From NCBI GenBank assembly GCA_017858295.1, contig JAFMBU010000046.1, positions 1 through 10,993 on the forward strand: a stretch of 10,993 nucleotides of DNA, given 5' to 3'. Origin of the DNA: Porticoccaceae bacterium. Its GTDB lineage: Bacteria; Pseudomonadota; Gammaproteobacteria; Pseudomonadales; Porticoccaceae. The notes under the pieces are model-generated. The model was not told the origin of the DNA, ran no database searches, and saw nothing but the letters and a program-made list of their open reading frames with translations. Below are positions 5,525-10,993 of the stretch, in pieces. The translations under genes were made by a program, and so were the position numbers. The first letter of the stretch is position 1. Every line of letters starts with the position of its first letter.

Positions 5525-6994
5525 ATGCGCCAAGGCCTCCAGCTTAAGATCAGCCAACAACTGACGATGACTCCTCAGTTGCAACAGGCTATCCGTCTTT
5601 TGCAGTTGTCGACGCTGGATTTACGTCAGGAGATGATTGAGCAACTCTACAGCAACCCACTGCTGGAAATGGACGAGGATATTCCTGAGACCTCGGGACA
5701 GGATGCCGATCGAACCACTAGCGAGAGCAATCAGATCGCGGAAGCTGAGCGCAATAGCGAGCAAAATCCCGAGTACGAATGGAACGATGAAATCCCCAAA
5801 GATGTGCCGGTAGACGCCAACTGGGACGATGTATACAGCCCCCCTACCACCGCTGCTAGCAGTGGTGGCGAAGTCAATCTCGAACAGGTCTACCAGGTCA
5901 CTGAATCCTTTCAGGGGCATCTCGAATGGCAACTCAATCTAACCCCCTTTTCCGATCGCGACAGAGAAATCGCCTCAGCGTTTATCGACTCCATCGATAG
6001 CTGCGGGTTTATTTCTGCTGAACTCAGAGATATCACCGCCCACATTAACTACGAGGATATTGAAGACGAACTCGATGAAGATGAGTTGATAGCTGTATTA
6101 CATCGACTGCAGCAGTTTGACCCCCCTGGTGTATTTGCCCGCAGTATTAGCGAGTGCCTAACGATTCAGCTCAATCAACTGTCTCCAGAGACCAAATATT
6201 TGCAGTCGGCCAAACATCTGGTGGATGGTTTCTTACAGGATATTGTCTCGGTGGACAGCGCCCGCCTTGGGAAAAAGACTGGACTGGATACCGAGGAGTT
6301 ACAGGGCGCCCTGCAACTGGTGCGCAGTTTAAATCCACGCCCTGGGGAGTCCCTCAGTAGCAATGACGTTGAGTATATAGTCCCAGACGCCTACGTCGAA
6401 AAAATCAAAGGTCGCTGGAGAGTCAAACTCAATGACAGCAATATGCCGCGTCTGCGCATCAATGACTCTTACTCTTCGTTGATCAAGCGCTCCGATAGCA
6501 GTGACCAAAATCAATTTTTAAAAGATAATCTTGCCGAGGCGCGCTGGTTTCTGCGCAGTATTGAAAGTCGCAATGAAACATTGATGCGCGTGGCAATGAC
6601 CATTGTCGAACTGCAGCGCGGCTTCCTCGACCATGGTCCGGTTGCCATGAAACCCATGGTGTTATCTGATATTGCCAGCAAGCTGGAACTTCATGAATCG
6701 ACAATTTCACGGGTTACTACGAGCAAATACTTGGCCACGCCTCAGGGTATATTTGAACTTAAATATTTCTTTTCAAGTCATGTTAGTACTGCTGGCGGCG
6801 GGGAGTGTTCATCTACAGCAGTTTGCGCTATTCTTAAAGAACTGATCGGCGCAGAACAACCGGCAAAACCGCTCAGCGATAGTAAGCTGACTTCCCTGTT
6901 AGAACAACAAGGCATCCAAGTCGCACGTAGAACAGTGGCTAAATACAGAGAGAGCCTGGGAATCCCATCCTCGAGTCAGCGTAAAAGATTTTAA
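5525..6994 (+). CDS. rpoN: RNA polymerase sigma-54 factor RpoN
   Basis: RpoN directs RNA polymerase to -24/-12 promoters and requires AAA+ enhancer-binding activators. The 489-residue protein shows the full architecture. Region I (1-50) is glutamine/leucine-rich, including LKISQQLTMTPQLQQAIRLL at 7-26. Region II is acidic and variable (about 50-115). The core-binding domain spans about 120-300. The helix-turn-helix is around 381-400 (SDIASKLELHESTISRV), followed by KYFFSSHVSTAGGGECSS. The RpoN box is ARRTVAKYRE at 467-476. The start gives the family N-terminus, but there is no convincing Shine-Dalgarno upstream. The upstream gap holds a sigma-54-type promoter motif. The gene heads rpoN-hpf-ptsN-rapZ-ptsO, a conserved nitrogen-PTS cluster. 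Confidence 0.98.
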   Translation: MRQGLQLKISQQLTMTPQLQQAIRLLQLSTLDLRQEMIEQLYSNPLLEMDEDIPETSGQDADRTTSESNQIAEAERNSEQNPEYEWNDEIPKDVPVDANWDDVYSPPTTAASSGGEVNLEQVYQVTESFQGHLEWQLNLTPFSDRDREIASAFIDSIDSCGFISAELRDITAHINYEDIEDELDEDELIAVLHRLQQFDPPGVFARSISECLTIQLNQLSPETKYLQSAKHLVDGFLQDIVSVDSARLGKKTGLDTEELQGALQLVRSLNPRPGESLSSNDVEYIVPDAYVEKIKGRWRVKLNDSNMPRLRINDSYSSLIKRSDSSDQNQFLKDNLAEARWFLRSIESRNETLMRVAMTIVELQRGFLDHGPVAMKPMVLSDIASKLELHESTISRVTTSKYLATPQGIFELKYFFSSHVSTAGGGECSSTAVCAILKELIGAEQPAKPLSDSKLTSLLEQQGIQVARRTVAKYRESLGIPSSSQRKRF

Positions 6995-7018
6995 TCATGT
7001 GAAACAAAGGAGTACTGA

Positions 7019-7306
7019 ATGCAATTAACCATTAGCGGACATCACCTGGAAATCACCGAGGCAATAAGAGAATACGTCACCAGCAAATTTGCCAAACTCG
7101 AACGACACTACGAACAAATCAATAGCACGTCGGTTATTCTAACCGTCGAAAAACTATCCCAAAATGCAGAAGCCACGGTCCATGTAAGCGGCGCAGAATT
7201 ATTTGCCAACTCCCAGCATGAAGACCTTTACGCTGCGATTGACTCACTGACTGACAAGCTCGATCGTCAGCTGATTAAATACAAAGAGAAGCACCGAGGC
7301 CGTTAA
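7019..7306 (+). CDS. hpf: short-form ribosome hibernation promoting factor HPF
   Basis: HPF binds the 30S decoding centre and promotes inactive 100S ribosome dimers when growth stops. The 95-residue protein is the short form found in gammaproteobacteria, consisting only of the beta-alpha-beta-beta-beta-alpha sigma-54 modulation/S30EA domain. It starts with MQLTISGHHLEIT, has the HEDLYAAID segment near 67-75 before the second helix, and ends in a basic tail (KYKEKHRGR). AAGGAG at 7007-7012, 6 nt before the ATG, is among the strongest ribosome-binding sites in the window and suggests high translation relative to rpoN, which ends 24 nt upstream. The older name, sigma-54 modulation protein, reflects this gene position rather than function. 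Confidence 0.97.
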   Translation: MQLTISGHHLEITEAIREYVTSKFAKLERHYEQINSTSVILTVEKLSQNAEATVHVSGAELFANSQHEDLYAAIDSLTDKLDRQLIKYKEKHRGR

Positions 7307-7314
7307 ACCCGTCC

Positions 7315-7782
7315 ATGAAAATAGAGAACATACTCACCCAACAATTGACCCAATGCGGCATTCCTGGCGGCAGTAAAAAACGCGTGCTGGAGAATTTGTC
7401 GACCTTTGTCACCGAACAGCTCGGTGGCGATGGCGAGCAGGCTGATAGTTTATTTCACAACCTGGTCGCCCGTGAGCGACTTGGCAGCACCGGCATTGGT
7501 GAAGGTGTCGCCATTCCCCACTGCCGTGTGGCCGGCTTTAATCGCATTCATGGCTGTCTGGTCAAGCTAGACCAAGCCATCGACTTTGGTGCTCTTGATG
7601 ACCAGCCGGTAGATTTAATTTTTGCTCTCATTGTTCCCGAGGAGCAAAACGAAGAACATCTTGCCACTCTGGCAAGGGTTGCCGCGATTATGCAGGATGA
7701 CAGCTCACGAGCCTCTCTGCGCCAGTGCAGCAGCAGCGAAGAGCTCTACAATACGGCACTGCAGCTCGAGCGCGCAGCCTAG
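7315..7782 (+). CDS. ptsN: nitrogen-regulatory PTS EIIA-Ntr protein PtsN
   Basis: PtsN is the terminal phosphoryl acceptor of the nitrogen PTS (PtsP to NPr to PtsN). It acts as a regulator of potassium and other transport systems and of metabolism, not as a sugar transporter. The 155-residue protein is a single EIIA type-2 domain. The phosphorylated histidine is His69 in GVAIPHCR, equivalent to His73 of E. coli PtsN. The segments RERLGSTGIGEG at 54-65 and FALIVPEEQNEEHLATLARVA at about 103-123 are characteristic. It starts 8 nt after hpf without a good Shine-Dalgarno of its own (GAGG at 7296-7299 is too distant), so coupling to hpf is likely. It ends 2 nt before rapZ. Confidence 0.97.
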   Translation: MKIENILTQQLTQCGIPGGSKKRVLENLSTFVTEQLGGDGEQADSLFHNLVARERLGSTGIGEGVAIPHCRVAGFNRIHGCLVKLDQAIDFGALDDQPVDLIFALIVPEEQNEEHLATLARVAAIMQDDSSRASLRQCSSSEELYNTALQLERAA

Positions 7783-7784
7783 AC

Positions 7785-8645
7785 ATGCGCCTAGTCATTG
7801 TCAGCGGCCACTCAGGGTCCGGAAAAACCTCAGCGCTAAATATTCTTGAGGACGTGGGTTTCACCTGTATTGATAACCTGCCGGCCACATTGCTTGAACA
7901 TTTAATTGGCCAGCTCAACGAAAACAGTAACCATCAAGATTTGAATATCGCCGTGGGTATAGATGCGCGCAATCTCGTGGGCGATCTGAATAAGATTCCG
8001 GAGATCCTTGAGTCAATTGGGCGAGACGGCGTCGATGTGGATGTCATCTTCCTCTATGCGCACCGAGCAGACTTGCTGCGACGCTACAGTGAAACCCGTC
8101 GCCGCCATCCACTGAGTACCGACACTGTTGGCCTGAAAGAGGCCATCAAGCTAGAAAAAGAAATGCTCAGCCCAATCTCGGAGATCGCCGATCGCTCTGT
8201 GGACACCTCGCAGCTGACACTGCATCAATTGCGTGACCTGATTAAAAATACCATTGTGCCCAAGCAGCCCCAACATATGTCGATACTGTTTGAGTCCTTT
8301 GGTTTTAAAAACCGCGTCCCATCAGACTCGGATTTTGTTTTTGATGTGCGCTGCCTGCCCAACCCCTACTGGAAGGCACAGCTAAAAAACAAGACAGGAG
8401 AGGATCCAGACGTTATTGAGTTCCTCGAGAGCCAGATTGAGATAGCCTCCATGCTGGCGGATATTATTGGTTTCTTAACCCGCTGGATTCCGCAATTTCA
8501 GAGCAATAATCGCAGCTATCTAACCATCTCTATAGGCTGCACCGGCGGACAACACCGATCTGTCTACCTAGCGAATAGATTGCATGAGCACTTCTCTGGT
8601 GTGCATCCATTTGTTCAAGTAGCTCACAAAGAGCTTTCACCTTGA
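7785..8645 (+). CDS. rapZ: RNase adapter protein RapZ (YvcJ family P-loop protein)
   Basis: RapZ in E. coli binds glucosamine 6-phosphate and small RNAs, delivering GlmZ to RNase E and thus controlling GlmS, the entry to cell-envelope amino sugars. The 286-residue product has an N-terminal P-loop kinase-like domain with Walker A GHSGSGKT at 8-15 and Walker-B-like VDVIFL at 85-90. The conserved C-terminal domain contains FVFDVRCLPNPYW at 184-196, GCTGGQHRSV at 251-260 and HKEL at 281-284. ATG 7785 is chosen because it gives the family N-terminus (MRLVIVSGHSGSGK). An in-frame ATG at 7725 would add 20 unrelated residues and overlap ptsN by 58 nt. No GlmZ-like RNA is seen here, so the RNA target in this organism is unknown. 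Its end overlaps ptsO by 4 nt. Confidence 0.96.
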   Translation: MRLVIVSGHSGSGKTSALNILEDVGFTCIDNLPATLLEHLIGQLNENSNHQDLNIAVGIDARNLVGDLNKIPEILESIGRDGVDVDVIFLYAHRADLLRRYSETRRRHPLSTDTVGLKEAIKLEKEMLSPISEIADRSVDTSQLTLHQLRDLIKNTIVPKQPQHMSILFESFGFKNRVPSDSDFVFDVRCLPNPYWKAQLKNKTGEDPDVIEFLESQIEIASMLADIIGFLTRWIPQFQSNNRSYLTISIGCTGGQHRSVYLANRLHEHFSGVHPFVQVAHKELSP

Positions 8646-8911
8646 TTCACTGCCAGCTCGATATCATCAATAAACTTGGCCTTCACGCCAGGGCAGCAAC
8701 CAAACTGGCAAGTACCGCCGGGCGCTTTGGCTGCACTATTCGCACCGGCAAACAAGAGCCATTAGTGGACGCAAAAAGCGTTATGTCACTGATGCTTATG
8801 GCTGCCAGCAAGGGCACCAGTCTAATTTTTGAATTCGATGGTGAAGACGAGCAGGAAGCGCAGGCAGCCATAAGCGAACTCCTGGCCGACTACTTTGGCG
8901 AAGGGGAATAA
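8642..8911 (+). CDS. ptsO: phosphocarrier protein NPr (PtsO), TTG start
   Basis: NPr carries phosphate from PtsP (EI-Ntr) to His69 of PtsN, completing the nitrogen PTS encoded here except for ptsP, which lies elsewhere. The 89-residue HPr-fold protein has the active-site His15 in KLGLHARAA (11-19) and Ser46 in DAKSVMSLM, matching the regulatory-serine region. The C-terminus DYFGEGE is of the pseudomonad type. The only start that keeps the first beta strand is TTG at 8642, overlapping the rapZ stop as TTGA; the first in-frame ATG is at codon 48, past the active site. The ribosome-binding site is weak (AAAGAG ending at 8633), so expression probably depends on coupling to rapZ. It is the last gene of the rpoN cluster. 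Confidence 0.95.
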   Translation: MIHCQLDIINKLGLHARAATKLASTAGRFGCTIRTGKQEPLVDAKSVMSLMLMAASKGTSLIFEFDGEDEQEAQAAISELLADYFGEGE

Positions 8912-8975
8912 TCTGTCCCGCTCTGGATAACTGTTTACGCTGGCCTATCAGTAAAAACTACTCATATCTCGGCTA

Positions 8976-8993
8976 GCTGGTTAGAATACCAGC
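8976..8993 (+). promoter_or_regulatory. palindrome centred on a -10 hexamer, candidate mgtE promoter/operator
   Basis: GCTGGT (8976-8981) and ACCAGC (8988-8993) form a perfect 6-bp inverted repeat. The six-base centre is TAGAAT, a 5/6 match to the sigma-70 -10. Transcription would start near 8994, about 35 nt before the mgtE ATG. No good -35 is visible with 16-18 nt spacing, so an activator or a repressor binding over the -10 are both conceivable. As RNA it could form a 6-bp hairpin, but there is no following T-tract, so it is not a typical terminator for ptsO. The rest of the 117-nt gap shows nothing clear. Confidence 0.45.
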
Positions 8994-9028
8994 GCTGAAG
9001 TGTCTCAGCCCAGCCAAGGGAGCGACTT

Positions 9029-10372
9029 ATGAACAATAACGATAATAGCCTTTTGGCCAGGCTCGGCAACGCCATCGACACCGGCACCTTGAATCAGGTG
9101 CGACATATACTCAACAACCTCTCACCGCCGGACATTGCACACCAACTAGAAACCGCACCGCCACGGCTGCGTAATATTCTCTGGGAGATAGTTGATCCCG
9201 AGATATCCGGTGAAGTGCTACAAGAACTCTCCGACGACATTCAGCTCGAATTCCTCAATCAGATGGATGGCGCGGAAGTTGCGTCGATGACCGAAGGTCT
9301 CGACGTCGACGATATAGTCGATATTCTCCAGCAGCTGCCGGACCGAGTTATCCCCGAAGTTCTCAAAGCGATGTCGGTACAGGACAGGCTGAGAGTTGAG
9401 TCAGTACTCACTTACAATGAAGATACCGCCGGTGGGTTAATGGACACCGAGGTCATCACGGTGCGGCCGGATATTACCGTGGACGTAGTACTGCGCTATC
9501 TGCGACGCTTTGAAGAGCTCCCAGATATCACCGACAACCTGTTTGTGGTCAGTCGCAACGACACCTTTTTGGGCACATTGCCACTGAGTAAAATGCTCAC
9601 CTCAAGCCCCAGCACCTCGGTTCGCGAAGTTATGGACACCGAAGTGGAGGCGATACATGTGAACCTCACCGACTCCGATGTGGCACAGCTATTCCAGCGC
9701 CAAGATCTGGTATCGGCACCAGTTGTCGACGACCAACACCGCCTGGTTGGGCGAATCACCATTGATGATGTGGTTGATGTCATTGTTGAAGACGCTGACC
9801 ACAGCCTTTTGGCCATGGCCGGTCTCAGCGACACCGAGGATACCTTCTCCTCCATCAGCCGTACCGCGCCTCGTCGCGCACTGTGGTTGGGCCTCAACTT
9901 GCTCACTGCAATTCTCGCCTCTTCAGCTATCAGCCTATTTGAAGCGACATTGGAAAAGGTGGTTGCCCTGGCAATTTTAATGCCCATTGTGGCCAGCATG
10001 GGCGGCGTGGCCGGCAGTCAAACCCTCACCGTAGTTATTCGCGGCATGGCCCTGGGACAAATCGAGCGGGACAACCTCAAGTGGCTGCTGAGCAAAGAAT
10101 TTGCCGTTGGCGCACTCAATGGCATGCTCTGGGCAGTGGTCATGGGTGCCATAGTCTCAGTGTGGTTTGGCGACTGGACCATCGCACTGGTGATCGCCGC
10201 CGCTATGGCCATTAACCTGGTCGCAGCAGCAGTGGCAGGGACACTTTTACCTGTGATGTTGCGCTCTTTAAAAATTGACCCAGCCCTCGCAGGCTCGGTT
10301 ATTCTCACGACAGTTACCGATATAGTCGGTTTTGTCTCCTTTCTTGGACTTGCCACGGTGTTTTACAGCTAA
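9029..10372 (+). CDS. mgtE: MgtE family magnesium transporter/channel
   Basis: MgtE is a homodimeric inner-membrane Mg2+ channel gated by cytosolic Mg2+ through its N and CBS domains. The 447-residue protein has a helical MgtE_N domain (about 30-135), ending with the conserved YNEDTAGGLMDTEVITV stretch at 129-145. Two CBS domains follow (about 138-195 and 200-257), then five membrane helices (about 287-446). The pore-domain hallmark MPIVASMGGVAGSQTLTVVI is at 318-337, and Asp431 in TTVTDIVG corresponds to the pore aspartate of the Thermus protein. AAGGGAG at 9016-9022 lies 6 nt before the ATG. Length is normal (about 450). It is separated from ptsO by 117 nt with its own candidate promoter, so it is probably a new unit, with darP coupled behind it. 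Confidence 0.96.
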   Translation: MNNNDNSLLARLGNAIDTGTLNQVRHILNNLSPPDIAHQLETAPPRLRNILWEIVDPEISGEVLQELSDDIQLEFLNQMDGAEVASMTEGLDVDDIVDILQQLPDRVIPEVLKAMSVQDRLRVESVLTYNEDTAGGLMDTEVITVRPDITVDVVLRYLRRFEELPDITDNLFVVSRNDTFLGTLPLSKMLTSSPSTSVREVMDTEVEAIHVNLTDSDVAQLFQRQDLVSAPVVDDQHRLVGRITIDDVVDVIVEDADHSLLAMAGLSDTEDTFSSISRTAPRRALWLGLNLLTAILASSAISLFEATLEKVVALAILMPIVASMGGVAGSQTLTVVIRGMALGQIERDNLKWLLSKEFAVGALNGMLWAVVMGAIVSVWFGDWTIALVIAAAMAINLVAAAVAGTLLPVMLRSLKIDPALAGSVILTTVTDIVGFVSFLGLATVFYS

Positions 10373-10893
10373 TGACCGATACTGATAGTAAAAATAATAC
10401 TGATAACGACATCGAAGAAGATCTGGTCAGCAAGTCGCAACTTAAACGCGACAGTCATGCACTGCAGGATATGGGCAGCCAATTGGTTGAAATGCCCCTT
10501 GGCCAGCTGGCCAAGTTCAATTTACCGGACAATTTAAAGGACGCGATTACCGAGGCGCGTCGCTTAAAGAACCGCGAGGGCAAGCGCCGTCAGCTGCAGT
10601 ATATTGGCAAACTTATGCGCACCGCTGACATCAGCTTTATCGAAGAGACATTGGAGCGCATGGATCATCAATCGCAAACCTACAGGCAGCATTTTATGCA
10701 GCTTGAAGCTCTGCGCGACAGATTGATCAGTCAGGGCAACCCGGTAATCGAAGAGCTTATGGAGAAATATCCCACCGCCGATCGCCAGCAGCTACGCAAT
10801 CTTCAGCGCCAAGCGGCACGGGAGCTGGAATTGAAAAAAGCGCCCACAGCGAGCAAGAAAATCTTCGCCTACCTGCGCCAGCTAACTGAATAG
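10372..10893 (+). CDS. darP: 50S ribosome assembly factor DarP (YjgA, DUF615)
   Basis: DarP (YjgA) associates with late 50S ribosomal assembly intermediates in E. coli. The 173-residue protein is highly charged and almost entirely helical. The acidic N-terminus (1-20) is followed by family-type segments: SKSQLKRDSHALQDMGSQLV at 20-39, ITEARRLKNREGKRRQLQYI at 59-78, and GKLMR at 79-83. The C-terminal part contains QLRNLQRQAARE at 139-150, FAYLRQL near the end. Length is near E. coli YjgA (183). Its ATG shares one base with the mgtE stop (TAATG), so translation is coupled to the Mg2+ channel. In other gammaproteobacteria the gene often neighbours pmbA/tldD; neither is visible here. Confidence 0.94.
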   Translation: MTDTDSKNNTDNDIEEDLVSKSQLKRDSHALQDMGSQLVEMPLGQLAKFNLPDNLKDAITEARRLKNREGKRRQLQYIGKLMRTADISFIEETLERMDHQSQTYRQHFMQLEALRDRLISQGNPVIEELMEKYPTADRQQLRNLQRQAARELELKKAPTASKKIFAYLRQLTE

Positions 10894-10947
10894 AGCCCTG
10901 AGCGGGTAAAGAGCCCTCAGCCAATGGAAAGCCCTCAGCCAATCAAG
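10894..10947. repeat. three 18-bp tandem repeats after darP
   Basis: The units begin at 10894, 10912 and 10930, exactly 18 bp apart. Each opens with AGCCCT(G/C)AGC; the second and third share 14 identical bases (AGCCCTCAGCCAAT). The array starts directly after the darP stop codon and runs over the stop of the putative minus-strand gene. Part of it can fold: CTGA and GGG (10898-10901, 10904-10906) pair with CCCTCAG (10914-10920), leaving a 2-nt bulge. There is no T-tract, so a terminator role is weakly supported. Confidence 0.75.
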
Positions 10948-10993
10948 CACCCAACTTGCGATGCTGGGCAACTGGCATCTTACTGCGTATCTC
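10943..10993 (-). CDS. C-terminal end of a convergent gene, possibly nitrilase family (partial)
   Basis: On the minus strand an open frame enters from the window edge and ends at TGA (10945-10943). It encodes EIRSKMPVAQHRKLGA. The pattern I-R-x-x-x-P-V-x-x-H-R-x-L resembles the C-terminal tail of Nit-type carbon-nitrogen hydrolases as I remember them. Pseudomonas genomes carry a nitrilase-family gene near tldD and yjgA, which fits the position. Only 16 residues are visible, so both the reality of the gene and the family call are tentative. It would converge on darP with 49 nt between stop codons, a gap filled by the 18-bp repeats. Confidence 0.4.
   Translation of the reverse strand, partial: EIRSKMPVAQHRKLGA

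Noticed and set aside
5314..5547. Possible 77-codon gene between lptB and rpoN
   Set aside because: It overlaps both neighbours in another frame, has low-complexity, basic content, and covers the promoter region; no family resemblance.
7725..7784. Longer rapZ start at 7725
   Set aside because: It would overlap ptsN by 58 nt and add 20 residues not seen in the family; ATG 7785 gives the typical N-terminus.
8912..9028. Mg2+-sensing riboswitch upstream of mgtE
   Set aside because: The gap is only 117 nt, the likely leader is about 35 nt, and no M-box-like conserved structure or terminator is visible.
9496..9999. 167-codon frame antisense to mgtE
   Set aside because: It is serine/arginine-rich with no recognisable domain, wholly inside mgtE, and typical of a shadow frame opposite a real gene.

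Overview
This window is a conserved gammaproteobacterial chromosomal block, the outer-membrane/LPS-transport and rpoN/PTS-Ntr neighbourhood: yrbG, kdsD, kdsC, lptC, lptA, lptB, rpoN, hpf, ptsN, rapZ, ptsO, followed by mgtE and darP (yjgA). Gene content, an 89-residue NPr of pseudomonad type and short HPF all point to Gammaproteobacteria. The proximity of mgtE and yjgA to ptsO suggests a marine Cellvibrionales/Pseudomonadales-like lineage, but that is inference. I see no mobile element, phage gene, CRISPR array, rRNA or tRNA gene.

Layout. (1) 28-669, minus strand: mlaC, a periplasmic phospholipid carrier, divergent from the rest; the usual mlaFED genes do not lie between it and yrbG. (2) 670-841: divergent intergenic region with candidate face-to-face promoters and a 12-bp palindrome. 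(3) 842-1834: yrbG, a CaCA-type cation antiporter. (4) 1928-5333: kdsD-kdsC-lptC-lptA-lptB, preceded by a perfect TATAAT and joined by 1-14 nt overlaps. It makes the Kdo precursor (KdsD, KdsC) and most of the inner-membrane/periplasmic LPS transport bridge (LptC, LptA, LptB). (5) 5334-5524: a regulatory gap with a near-perfect sigma-54 promoter motif directly in front of rpoN. (6) 5525-8911: rpoN-hpf-ptsN-rapZ-ptsO, which couples nitrogen-type sigma factor, ribosome hibernation, EIIA-Ntr, the RapZ RNA adaptor and NPr (TTG start). (7) 9029-10893: mgtE-darP, translationally coupled, behind a palindrome centred on a -10-like hexamer. (8) 10894-10993: three 18-bp tandem repeats and the apparent C-terminal tail of a convergent minus-strand gene, possibly a nitrilase-family protein.

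The genes are mostly ordinary housekeeping genes. The most interesting signals are non-coding or architectural: the putative sigma-54/sigma-70 overlapping promoter of rpoN itself, the palindromic mgtE promoter, a start-codon/Shine-Dalgarno-bearing 12-bp repeat in kdsC, the isolated mlaC, and the 18-bp repeats. I found no convincing new multi-gene system.
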